Shown piece after piece: positions 1-7,007 of a stretch of 10,845 nt of DNA; the first letter of the stretch is position 1; each line of letters opens with the position of its first letter. Origin of the DNA: JABDGR01 sp035546135 (lineage in GTDB: Bacteria > Verrucomicrobiota > Verrucomicrobiia > Opitutales > JABDGR01); NCBI GenBank assembly GCA_035546135.1, contig DASZWY010000230.1:1-10845 (forward strand), in the 5' to 3' direction. The position numbers were made by a program, and so were the translations under genes. The notes beneath the pieces were generated by a model. The model made no database searches. It was not told where the DNA came from and saw only the letters and a program-made list of their open reading frames with translations.

Positions 1-1038
1 GTATTTGAGCCAGTTCAGCTTGGTGTAGTTGTTGATGGCGGTGACGATGTCGCCGTCGCGCAGGCCGGCTTCGGCGGCGGGGGTGTTTGGCTCGACATGG
101 GCGACGACGGCGTCCTGCTGCGGGCCGAGCAGGGTGAAGACGGCGCCGAGGCGGTTGTGCGGAAAAGGTTCGGCGGGCGTGGTTTTGGGGCGGAGGTAAA
201 CGAGGTGTTCGGGGCCGTCGAAAATGAAATCGAGCCGGCGCAGGGCGGCAAGGCCAAGCGTGGCGGCGTGGCGCGAGCCGGCGGCGCCGGCGGTGGCGGG
301 GTCGGCTTCCTCGACGGGGGTGTCGGTGAGCGCGAGAGGGCCGAGGACGATTTCGCGGGCCCAGGATTGTTCGCGGGTGATGACACCGGTGCTGGGCGTG
401 TAATAAATGTGCATCGTGGCCGGGGCGGCGGGATGGTCCGCGCGCCAGGCGCGCCAGAGCGCGGGCGTGAGGCCGACGCCGATGGTGTTGCCGGTGTCCA
501 CGCTGATGAGCGCGGGCGGGCCGGTGAAGAGCGGAACTTCGAGGATGAGCATTTGCCGGCTGGGGTACACGCGCAGGCGCGTCCAGCCGGTGAGGTCGGC
601 GGGGAGTTGGTCAAGGGCCTGCACCTGGCGGGTGGCGGCGTCGATGTTGAGGATTTTGCCGCGGAGTTCGGACCAGCCGATGACGCCGTCGCCATCGGGG
701 CGGACATAGGCGGGCGAATCCTGCACGGTGAAACGCACACGCGAGGTGGCGCCCCAGAGATTAAAATAAGCGGGCGCGGTGACGCCGAGATTCAGAAAAC
801 CCGGCGGGAGGTCGGCGCGCGGCGGCGGGTCGGTGACGGGCAGGCCGAGGTCGGCGACGGTGGCGCGGTTGAGCGTCGAGATGGTCGAGCCGGTGTCGAG
901 AAAGAGATGCAGCGGCTTGCCGTTGACGGAGGAATCCACCCATAAGCGGTCCGCGGGCTTGCTTTGGCAGCCGGCGAGGAGAATGGCGGAGCCCAGCACA
1001 GCGAGCACCGCCGGGAATAAATGGGCGGGGCGGGGCAT
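1..1038 (-). CDS. Bilobed aspartic protease-like lipoprotein with C-terminal PDZ domain (3' end outside window)
   Basis: The frame is open from an ATG at 1036-1038 to the window edge, giving 346 codons with no stop, so the C-terminus is missing. Residues 7-24 form a lipoprotein signal ending in lipobox L-L-A-G-C with Cys24, which predicts a lipid-anchored envelope protein. Two retropepsin-like halves follow. The first has LFLDTGST (Asp48) and a closing 'VIGWSELRGKILNID' strand-helix (119-133). The second has SVDTGNT (Asp181) and 'LGLAALRRLDFIFD' (261-274). Together they would supply both catalytic aspartates of a pepsin-like active site in one chain. A PDZ domain begins near residue 296 and includes 'AAEAGLRDGDIV' (321-332). 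PDZ domains usually bind C-terminal peptides, so substrate recruitment is a plausible role. The gene starts 6 bases after the thioredoxin-fold lipoprotein gene and probably shares its transcript. No Shine-Dalgarno is visible, which fits translational coupling. Proteolytic activity is inferred from motifs; the substrate is unknown. Confidence 0.82.
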   Translation of the reverse strand, partial: MPRPAHLFPAVLAVLGSAILLAGCQSKPADRLWVDSSVNGKPLHLFLDTGSTISTLNRATVADLGLPVTDPPPRADLPPGFLNLGVTAPAYFNLWGATSRVRFTVQDSPAYVRPDGDGVIGWSELRGKILNIDAATRQVQALDQLPADLTGWTRLRVYPSRQMLILEVPLFTGPPALISVDTGNTIGVGLTPALWRAWRADHPAAPATMHIYYTPSTGVITREQSWAREIVLGPLALTDTPVEEADPATAGAAGSRHAATLGLAALRRLDFIFDGPEHLVYLRPKTTPAEPFPHNRLGAVFTLLGPQQDAVVAHVEPNTPAAEAGLRDGDIVTAINNYTKLNWLKY

Positions 1039-1044
1039 TCGCGG

Positions 1045-1572
1045 CTAGTGCGGCGGGGCGGGGTGTTCGAGTTGGGCGATAAACTGCTCAACGGACTGGC
1101 CGCCGTAGCCGAGCAGGAAGGCCAGCTGCTTTTCATCCGGGCTGAGCAGCACGATGGTGGGCAGGCCCTCGACGTGGTATTTTTGCATGAGCGCGGCGTT
1201 CTGCTGGGTCAGGGCGTCGGAGAGCTTGGTCTTGATGGGGAAATCAAGCGTGACGAGGACGAGGTGCGCTTGGGCGTAATCGGCGAAAGCAGGCTTGGAG
1301 AAAACGCCGTCGTCGAGGTTCCAGCAATTCACACACCAGTCGGAGCCGGTGAAATCGAGGAGGAGGTTTTTATTTTCGGCCTTGGCCTGCTTGACGGCGG
1401 CGGCGTAGTCGTCCGTCCACGTGCCGAGGCGCGCGGCGTGTTTGGCGGCGGCAGGCGCGGCAGCGTTGTCCGCAGTCGGCGTGCTTTTCGAGCAGGCGGC
1501 GAGGGCCAAAAGGCCGAGGGAAATTGCGGCGGTGGCGAGGCGGCGGGGGTGGGCGGCGAGGGGGAGGCGCAT
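1045..1572 (-). CDS. Thioredoxin-fold lipoprotein (Thioredoxin_7-like, CVNC active site)
   Basis: This is a 175-residue protein. Residues 1-27 form a lipoprotein signal (two arginines, a hydrophobic stretch, then L-A-L-A-A-C with Cys27). The linker is Ala-rich. The thioredoxin domain runs from about 50 to 170, with 'LLLDFTGSDWCVNC' carrying the Cys80-x-x-Cys83 pair and a cis-proline loop 'VEGLPTIVLL' (Pro138). The 'FTGSDWC...F..P.F..YA...LVLV.LDFP' pattern is that of envelope thioredoxin-like proteins in which CGWC is the commoner active site; here it is Cys-Val-Asn-Cys. Both cysteines and the cis-proline are present, so dithiol/disulfide exchange in the envelope is expected. The start is the ATG at 1570-1572, supported by a GGAGG ten bases upstream, the only good Shine-Dalgarno in the window. 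The gene lies 76 bases after the kinase and 6 bases before the protease-like lipoprotein. The partner that recharges it is unknown. Confidence 0.88.
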   Translation of the reverse strand: MRLPLAAHPRRLATAAISLGLLALAACSKSTPTADNAAAPAAAKHAARLGTWTDDYAAAVKQAKAENKNLLLDFTGSDWCVNCWNLDDGVFSKPAFADYAQAHLVLVTLDFPIKTKLSDALTQQNAALMQKYHVEGLPTIVLLSPDEKQLAFLLGYGGQSVEQFIAQLEHPAPPH

Positions 1573-1582
1573 GGAGGGGAAA

Positions 1583-1587
1583 CCTCC
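1583..1587 (-). promoter_or_regulatory. Shine-Dalgarno of the thioredoxin-fold lipoprotein gene
   Basis: GGAGG on the minus strand lies 10 bases before the ATG at 1572. It is a perfect core Shine-Dalgarno at a slightly long spacing and supports this start. The other seven starts in the window have no comparable sequence. Confidence 0.6.
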
Positions 1588-1648
1588 GCCAGCCTAGGCA
1601 GAAGCGCGCCGGGAGGCGAGCCTGAATGCAGCGGGGCGAACACCCGTT

Positions 1649-4600
1649 TCAATTCGATGAGGGCGCGGGTTTCGTATTGAGCAGATTCAGAATCGTGAGG
1701 CGGTTGTTTTCAAAATCCAGCGAGTTGAGCTGCTTGAGAATGGCGGTGCGGGCGTCCTCGCTGAAATCGCGCCGGTTGATGAGCGCCTCGAGCAGGGTCA
1801 TTTTGCTGTTTTCGTAGTCGAGATGGCCATAGGCGTCCCGCACCAGCAAGGATTGGACGGCGGGGCTGAGGTTGGGACGGCGGGCAATGTTCAGAAACGA
1901 GGCGAGCTTGGAATTTTCGTAGTCGAATTTTTCAATCGCGGAGATTTCGACTTTCACACTGGCGTCGGGATCCGTGCGAGGCTCCGGCGCCGCCTGGGCA
2001 TAGCCGCGCGGAAGCGGCGGGGTGGAGGACGCGGGAACGGAGACCGTGGCGGACAGCGAGGGCAGATTGGCGCTGACGACGGTGGCCGACATGGTTGCAT
2101 TGGAAGTGTCGCTTGGCGGAGGAGGCGCGGATGGCTCCGGCGGGGTGGGTGGCGGAGAAGCGGAATTATTTTGCAGCGCGTCCAACTCGGCCTGGCGCTG
2201 GAGGAGGTCGCTTTGGGCGCGGTCGTAATCGGTTTGCGGCATCAGGCCGGCGTTATGGAGTTGTTCGTCGAGGTCGCGGCGTTTTTGGGCGGCGTTGAGC
2301 CGGGCCTGCGCGGCAGCCACGGGATCGCCGGCGAGTTGTGCCTTCAACACTTCAACTTGCTCCGCCGCGTCGATGATATCCGCTTGCGTGGCGAGACCGA
2401 CGGCGAATCGTTGCTGAGCCCGGGCCAGATTTTGGCGGGCCAAGTCGAGCTGCTCCCGCACTGGCGAACGCGGCGGCAGGCTCACACGAACGGGGCCCAC
2501 GCTGAAAGCCGGCGGAAAAACGCGGGAGGAATGAATCCAGGCCAAGTAGGCCGCCAGCGCGCCAGCGGCGGCAACGAAGAGGAGCACAATGCCCAGGACC
2601 AACAGGCCTTTGAAAAATCGCCACGCAAAACTGGGGGGCGGCGCGGCCGGGCCCGCCGCCCGGCGCACCGAACTGGCGGCCAGCCCAATGATCAAGGCAT
2701 CGGCGAGAAGCGAAAGCAACACCACGGAAAATCCCGTGATGGCGAGATAGCGGGCAGGCGACTCAGTGTTGCTGCGCCAGACGGCGATGATGGCAAGATA
2801 GCCGAGGAAGGCGATGACGCCGTCGAGCGCGAGGAGGGGAAAAAGCAGGCCGTCAAAGACGGCCAGCCAGAGCCCATGGAGGCGGCCGCGCGAGCGCAAA
2901 ATTTCGCCCGCCGCCGTCCAGCCGAGGATCGTGGTGCCGAGCGGCGCAGCCAGAAAGGGCGAAAAAAGCAATAGCGCCACTCCATCCATCCTTTGGTAGA
3001 ATCTGCTATCGAGCGTGTTGATGATGAAAACCACCGCGACAATGCCCAGCACGGCCCAAAGCAGGCCGAGGATGGCCTTGAGGGAAAATTTTGATTCGCC
3101 GGGGTAGGTTTCGGCAGTGGGGGCGACCGGTGGCGGCATGGACAAGGCCTGGGCGTGCTGGGCCTGGGCGGCGAAGGCGGCCACGATTTTGCGGCGGTTC
3201 AGCACCCCTAACGCCCACGCGCCAGCCAGGGCGCCGAGCAGGGTGACGACCGAGAGGGCATCGCTGTCAGGCCGGGAACTGGCGGAGATCATTCCAAAAA
3301 AATTGAGGGCAAACGCGACGACCGCCGCCACCACCGCCGTGGTGTGATGCTCCAGCCGCTTCATATTTTTCGCGCCGCAGATGATGACGACGCCGGCCAT
3401 CCCGTTCACAAACGCGGCGAAAATCCAGGCGGGCGAAATCGCGCCCGCGGCGCCGATCTGCTCAAACTGCGGGGTGAGCAAACTGACGTTTTGCGCGGAA
3501 TAGGCGACGGTCAGGCCGACCACCACCCACCAAACCGCGCAGATGACATGCCAGATGCCGACGGTGCAAAGCAGCGTGCCCGGCAAGTGGACGGTGTGCA
3601 GGGCTTCGGACAAATCGGGCGGTGGTGGAGGGGGCGGCGGCGGCGGGGTGGCCATGCTCGGCGGCGGGGGCGTGCGCGGCGGCGGGGGCGCGCCGAGGTT
3701 GACCCCGGGGATGGGCGCGGGAGTGCCGGTGGTGATGCCGGAAACGTTTTCCACATCGGTGCGGACTTCGCTGGCATGCTGGTAGCGGCGTTGGGGCTCT
3801 TTTTCGAGCGTGCGCAGGACGATGTCGTCGAGGCGCACATCCACCGAGACTTTTTGCGAAGGCAGCGCGAAACGGCCGAGCGGCAGCTCGCCGGTGAGCA
3901 TTTCGTAAAAGACGACGCCGAGGGAATAAATGTCGGCGCGGTGGTCGACCTCGAGGGGTTTTTCGACCTGCTCGGGCGCCATGTAATACGGCGTGCCGAT
4001 GACGTAGCGGTCGCGGGTGTGGGCAGGCAGGCCTTCGACGCCGAGCATGCGCGCGATGCCGAAATCGGCGATTTTGACGCGGCCCTGTTTGTCGATGAGG
4101 ACGTTCTCGGGCTTGATGTCGCGGTGGACGACACCCTGCTCGTGCGCGTATTGGAGGGCCTCGCAAATGCGCGGGACGATGGCGAGGGCCTGCACCGGTT
4201 CAAGCTTCGTGCCGTGGAGCAGGCCGCGGAGGGTCACGCCGTCAACATATTCCATCAATAAGTAATACAAGCCGTCGGATTCGCCGAAGTCGTAAACCGT
4301 GACGATATTGGGATGGCTGAGGCGGGCGAGCGCCTGGGCCTCGCGCAGGAAGCGGTCGGCAAACTGCGGGTCCTGCTGGCGGCCGGGCGCGAGGATTTTG
4401 AGGGCGACGAGGCGGTTGAGGCGGGGCTGGCGGGCCTTGTAGACGACGCCCATGCCACCGCGGCCGAGGCATTCGAGGATTTCGAGCTGCGGAAAATGCT
4501 TGGCGATGTCCTCGGGCGCGGGAGGAGGCGGCGGCGTGGACGTGGTGAAGCTGGCGGCGGCGGTGCCGGGGAATTGCGTGGGCGCGCCGAGGTTCATCTG

Positions 4601-5296
4601 CAAGAGGCAGCGCGGGCAGAGGCCCTCAGGGGCGTCGGGCGGCAAGGGGGCGCCGCACTTGGGGCAGACGCCGGCAGGGCGGCTGGCGGCCGGTTGCGCC
4701 GGGGAGGCCGAAGCAGGCGCGGGCTGGTTGTAGATTTTGAACGGCTCGGAGAACGTCTTGGCGACGGTGCTCTCGACCGGAGCGGGCGAAGGCGGCCGAG
4801 CTGCTGGAGGAGGCGAAGCTGGCGGAGGCGCTGAAGGCGGGGGAGTGCTTGCAGATGGGCCAAAGGGCACCGCCGGGCGCGGCCCGACATGGTTGACCAG
4901 CATATAGACGAGCGCGCCGATGAACGGGGCGAACAGGATGACCAGCAGCCAGACGATCCACGTGGTGCGGTTGCGATCGTCAGCGGAAGTCAGGCGCGAA
5001 ATACAATCCAGCAAGGCCCAAAGCCAGAGCAGGAAAGAACAGACCGCGAGCAGGATCGCGAAGAAGCCTAGCGCCAGCTTCCCCATGACGCGAAAAAAAA
5101 TGAGCGAAAGACTAATAATCATCACCAGTTGCCAGCCGCGCGGGCGATTCCGCCAGCGTTCAAGGCGGCGGACACGGCCAAAGCCCCCGCCGGTGAGCAG
5201 CCGCACAATCAGCACGGCCAAGATGATCATGACCAGGCTGCTGAACGTGGCATCGCCCATTGAAAAATTCAAAAAAGCCAAAAGTGGAGCGTTCAT
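1649..5296 (-). CDS. Composite membrane Ser/Thr protein kinase with zinc ribbon, multi-span membrane domain and C-terminal repeats
   Basis: The protein has 1215 residues, far longer than a typical one-span bacterial Ser/Thr kinase. In order: four hydrophobic segments (about 18-34, 55-71, 74-96, 112-134), of which the last two with 'WALLD' and 'FAPFIGALVYMLV' resemble the PLDc_N membrane module of cardiolipin synthases. A Pro/Ala-rich linker follows (about 141-205), then a zinc ribbon CPKC...CPRC (Cys211, 214, 227, 230). The kinase domain spans about 271-520, with glycine loop GRGGMGVVYKA (278-288), Lys300, Glu319, HRDIKPEN (391-398), DFG (411-413) and APE (440-442), all intact, so it should be active. 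Next come a Pro-rich stretch with ten consecutive prolines (551-560), roughly nine or ten hydrophobic segments between 575 and 920, a helical region (945-1042) with TolC-like 'RFAVGLATQADIIDA', and three D-[YF]-E-N motifs (1124-1199). Zinc ribbons before the kinase are common in Verrucomicrobiota and relatives. The input signal and substrates cannot be read from the sequence. The ATG lacks a Shine-Dalgarno. Confidence 0.93.
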   Translation of the reverse strand: MNAPLLAFLNFSMGDATFSSLVMIILAVLIVRLLTGGGFGRVRRLERWRNRPRGWQLVMIISLSLIFFRVMGKLALGFFAILLAVCSFLLWLWALLDCISRLTSADDRNRTTWIVWLLVILFAPFIGALVYMLVNHVGPRPAVPFGPSASTPPPSAPPPASPPPAARPPSPAPVESTVAKTFSEPFKIYNQPAPASASPAQPAASRPAGVCPKCGAPLPPDAPEGLCPRCLLQMNLGAPTQFPGTAAASFTTSTPPPPPAPEDIAKHFPQLEILECLGRGGMGVVYKARQPRLNRLVALKILAPGRQQDPQFADRFLREAQALARLSHPNIVTVYDFGESDGLYYLLMEYVDGVTLRGLLHGTKLEPVQALAIVPRICEALQYAHEQGVVHRDIKPENVLIDKQGRVKIADFGIARMLGVEGLPAHTRDRYVIGTPYYMAPEQVEKPLEVDHRADIYSLGVVFYEMLTGELPLGRFALPSQKVSVDVRLDDIVLRTLEKEPQRRYQHASEVRTDVENVSGITTGTPAPIPGVNLGAPPPPRTPPPPSMATPPPPPPPPPPDLSEALHTVHLPGTLLCTVGIWHVICAVWWVVVGLTVAYSAQNVSLLTPQFEQIGAAGAISPAWIFAAFVNGMAGVVIICGAKNMKRLEHHTTAVVAAVVAFALNFFGMISASSRPDSDALSVVTLLGALAGAWALGVLNRRKIVAAFAAQAQHAQALSMPPPVAPTAETYPGESKFSLKAILGLLWAVLGIVAVVFIINTLDSRFYQRMDGVALLLFSPFLAAPLGTTILGWTAAGEILRSRGRLHGLWLAVFDGLLFPLLALDGVIAFLGYLAIIAVWRSNTESPARYLAITGFSVVLLSLLADALIIGLAASSVRRAAGPAAPPPSFAWRFFKGLLVLGIVLLFVAAAGALAAYLAWIHSSRVFPPAFSVGPVRVSLPPRSPVREQLDLARQNLARAQQRFAVGLATQADIIDAAEQVEVLKAQLAGDPVAAAQARLNAAQKRRDLDEQLHNAGLMPQTDYDRAQSDLLQRQAELDALQNNSASPPPTPPEPSAPPPPSDTSNATMSATVVSANLPSLSATVSVPASSTPPLPRGYAQAAPEPRTDPDASVKVEISAIEKFDYENSKLASFLNIARRPNLSPAVQSLLVRDAYGHLDYENSKMTLLEALINRRDFSEDARTAILKQLNSLDFENNRLTILNLLNTKPAPSSN
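1697..1927 (-). repeat. In-protein repeats at the C-terminus of the kinase (D-[YF]-E-N-[SN]-[KR])
   Basis: Residues 1124-1200 of the kinase contain FDYENSK (1124), LDYENSK (1159) and LDFENNR (1193), spaced 35 and 34 residues apart. Each motif is followed by a hydrophobic 'L..(F/L)L' helix, and the first two by a polar stretch with 'LS..VQ' or 'FSEDAR'. This gives two full helical-hairpin units and a half unit. The pattern resembles the 'SDYERA.VL' repeats at the ends of some BlaR/M56-like and signalling proteins, a family relation I infer from memory. The repeats follow the last membrane span and the coiled helices, so they are probably on the far side of the membrane from the kinase, possibly as a sensing or oligomerisation module. 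Confidence 0.7.
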
Positions 5297-5385
5297 GGAT
5301 GGGCCGGTATGGAGGTAACGGTGCTACTGGCCCTTAGTTAAGCAAACCCTGACCGCATGTTACGGAAAATGTCGTCCAGCGACAG

Positions 5386-5416
5386 GCGAAAAGAGCCGGT
5401 GCGCAACTGGCCGGGC
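5386..5416 (-). terminator. Possible rho-independent terminator after the glycosyltransferase gene
   Basis: Directly after the TAA at 5417-5419, the minus strand can pair GCC(C)GG with CCGGC (one bulged C, about 11-base loop), followed by TCTTTT. The stem is short and imperfect, so this is tentative. If real, it would end the rnc-glycosyltransferase transcript and require a separate promoter for the kinase in 5297-5385. I could not point to a convincing one there. Confidence 0.35.
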
Positions 5417-6973
5417 TTAGGGCATGGGGGCAGATGGGGTAGCGGGGGCGAAGAATACCACCCCTTGCGCGGTGCCGCCGAGGGGCACAAAGTCGGCCGC
5501 GCGGGGGTAGCGCCCCCGCAGCGCCGCGACGACACCGCGCAGGTTGTCTTGCCCCGCGCCGACTTCATAATGGGTGGCGACGAGCCAAAGTCGCGCCGGG
5601 TGACCGGTGAAAACGGGCGCAACCTTCGCCTCGAGCATTGCGGAATCAGCCGGTGCGTCCTGGTCGAAAATCACGTCATACACGGGCACATCGGCGTGGG
5701 TGACGCGCGGCCAGTAATAATCAAAGGCGTAGCGGGTGAAGTCAAAGACGACGATGGCGTCGCCCGGTTGCGCGCGGCGGGCGAGCTCGGCCACGACGGG
5801 GCGCAGGTCTTCGCGGGCGATGGGAATGCGGGCCTCGACCAGACCATCGCGAGCGAGCGGGCAGATGCCGATGGCCAGGGCAACGGCCAGCACCGGGATG
5901 ACCCAGGGGCGGGGAATGGCGGCGACAAAATCCACGCCGCGGCCCACGAGCCAGAAGAGCAGCGGGAACGAGAACAGGAGCAGGCGGAGAGTGCAGGGGT
6001 AAAGATGCAGCAGCGAAGCCAGGGCGGTGAGCGCGACCACCACGGCGATGAAAACCGTTTCGCCCCGGTGACGGCGCCAGCCCGCCCAAGCCCCGGCCAG
6101 CAAAAACGCGCACCAGAGCCACCCGGTGGCGGCGCTGGTGGCGAGGGCCCAGGTGTCCACCAGGCCGGACTGTGCGGACGCGACCGCCGCAGCCGGCGGC
6201 CAAATGCTTAAAAATGTTTGTTGATGATAATCAAACAGCCGGGGGTTGCCCAAGGTGGCGTGGTAACTTGCCCCGAGCTGCGCAGCCAGCCCCAGCACCC
6301 AGACGACGCCGATGATGGCCCAGCGGGTGAATTCGGCGCGCGAGTGGCGGCGGCGGGCGGAAAAAATTTCCCGCAGCCCCCAGGCGGCCAGGAGGAATAC
6401 CGCGGGGAGTGAAAACCACAATGCGGCTAGGCCGGCGATGGCGACGCACCCCGCGCGGCGGCGGGTGAACTCGCGTGGCTCGATTGGCTGCGCCCAGATA
6501 AAGAACAGGAACGCGAGCAGGGCGTCCGTGCCGTAAGGCTTGAATTCGTTCGAATAATAAATCAACGGCCAGGACCAGGCCAGGAGCATCGCGGCGGCCA
6601 GCGCGCCGAGCGGCCCGAGCCGCCGCCACGCCTGCGCGCCAAAGAGAATCAAAAGGCCCAGGCCCGCGATGAACGGCAGCAGCCGGAGCACTGGCTCGCC
6701 ATCGCCGAGCAGGCGCGTGGCGGCCTTCACCGTCAGCAAAAAACCCGGCGGCGCAACCTGGTCGTCGGTGAGCCGGCCCAGCGCCAAATCGGCGGCGGGC
6801 AGTTGCTGGAGGTTGCGCGCGAGCACGGCTTCGTCGAGCCAGAGGCTGCGGTCGCGGACATACTCGGCGAGGCGAAAGACCGCGCCGGAGAGCAGCGCTA
6901 AAATCAGGAACCCAGCCGCCATCCGACGCCAGGCCAGCGGGAACGGGTGCTCGACAGTGAGGGATTGAGGCAT
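5417..6973 (-). CDS. GT-C fold membrane glycosyltransferase-like protein (PMT_2 / ArnT / RgtA superfamily)
   Basis: The protein has 518 residues. After a first membrane span (about 19-38) comes 'DRSLWLDEAVLA' with Asp47-Glu48, the first-loop acidic motif of GT-C enzymes that use polyprenyl-phosphate sugar donors. 'QVAPPGFLLTVKAATRLLG' (72-90) matches the 'HPPLYYLLL' segment of PMT_2 proteins, although the His is replaced here. 'YYSNEFKPYGTDALLAF' (139-155) matches the 'YSQEARPYAL' signature. About nine to ten hydrophobic segments follow up to residue 372, then a soluble C-terminal domain of about 145 residues, probably periplasmic. The family moves a sugar from a lipid carrier onto lipid, glycan or protein in the periplasm; donor and acceptor are not predictable here. 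The ATG at 6971-6973 was chosen because the open frame further upstream only overlaps rnc. It begins 34 bases after rnc and has no Shine-Dalgarno. No polysaccharide cluster surrounds it. Confidence 0.85.
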   Translation of the reverse strand: MPQSLTVEHPFPLAWRRMAAGFLILALLSGAVFRLAEYVRDRSLWLDEAVLARNLQQLPAADLALGRLTDDQVAPPGFLLTVKAATRLLGDGEPVLRLLPFIAGLGLLILFGAQAWRRLGPLGALAAAMLLAWSWPLIYYSNEFKPYGTDALLAFLFFIWAQPIEPREFTRRRAGCVAIAGLAALWFSLPAVFLLAAWGLREIFSARRRHSRAEFTRWAIIGVVWVLGLAAQLGASYHATLGNPRLFDYHQQTFLSIWPPAAAVASAQSGLVDTWALATSAATGWLWCAFLLAGAWAGWRRHRGETVFIAVVVALTALASLLHLYPCTLRLLLFSFPLLFWLVGRGVDFVAAIPRPWVIPVLAVALAIGICPLARDGLVEARIPIAREDLRPVVAELARRAQPGDAIVVFDFTRYAFDYYWPRVTHADVPVYDVIFDQDAPADSAMLEAKVAPVFTGHPARLWLVATHYEVGAGQDNLRGVVAALRGRYPRAADFVPLGGTAQGVVFFAPATPSAPMP

Positions 6974-7007
6974 AGTGGCCGCAGCCGGGCGGGGCGGCCC
7001 CCCTGCC

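Noticed and set aside
97..945. A 282-codon plus-strand open frame opposite the aspartic protease-like gene
   Set aside because: It is antisense to a frame with clear lipobox, two DTG motifs and PDZ. Its product is Gly/Arg/Glu-rich low-complexity sequence, as expected from GC-rich antisense DNA.
1823..2974. A 383-codon plus-strand open frame opposite the kinase
   Set aside because: It shows no recognisable motif, is low complexity, and is fully antisense to the C-terminal half of the kinase. The same applies to 3344-4261.
5338..5622. A 94-codon minus-strand frame overlapping the end of the glycosyltransferase
   Set aside because: Most of it is a shifted frame of the glycosyltransferase. The last 22 codons look somewhat protein-like, but there is no independent start, no Shine-Dalgarno and no recognised motif.
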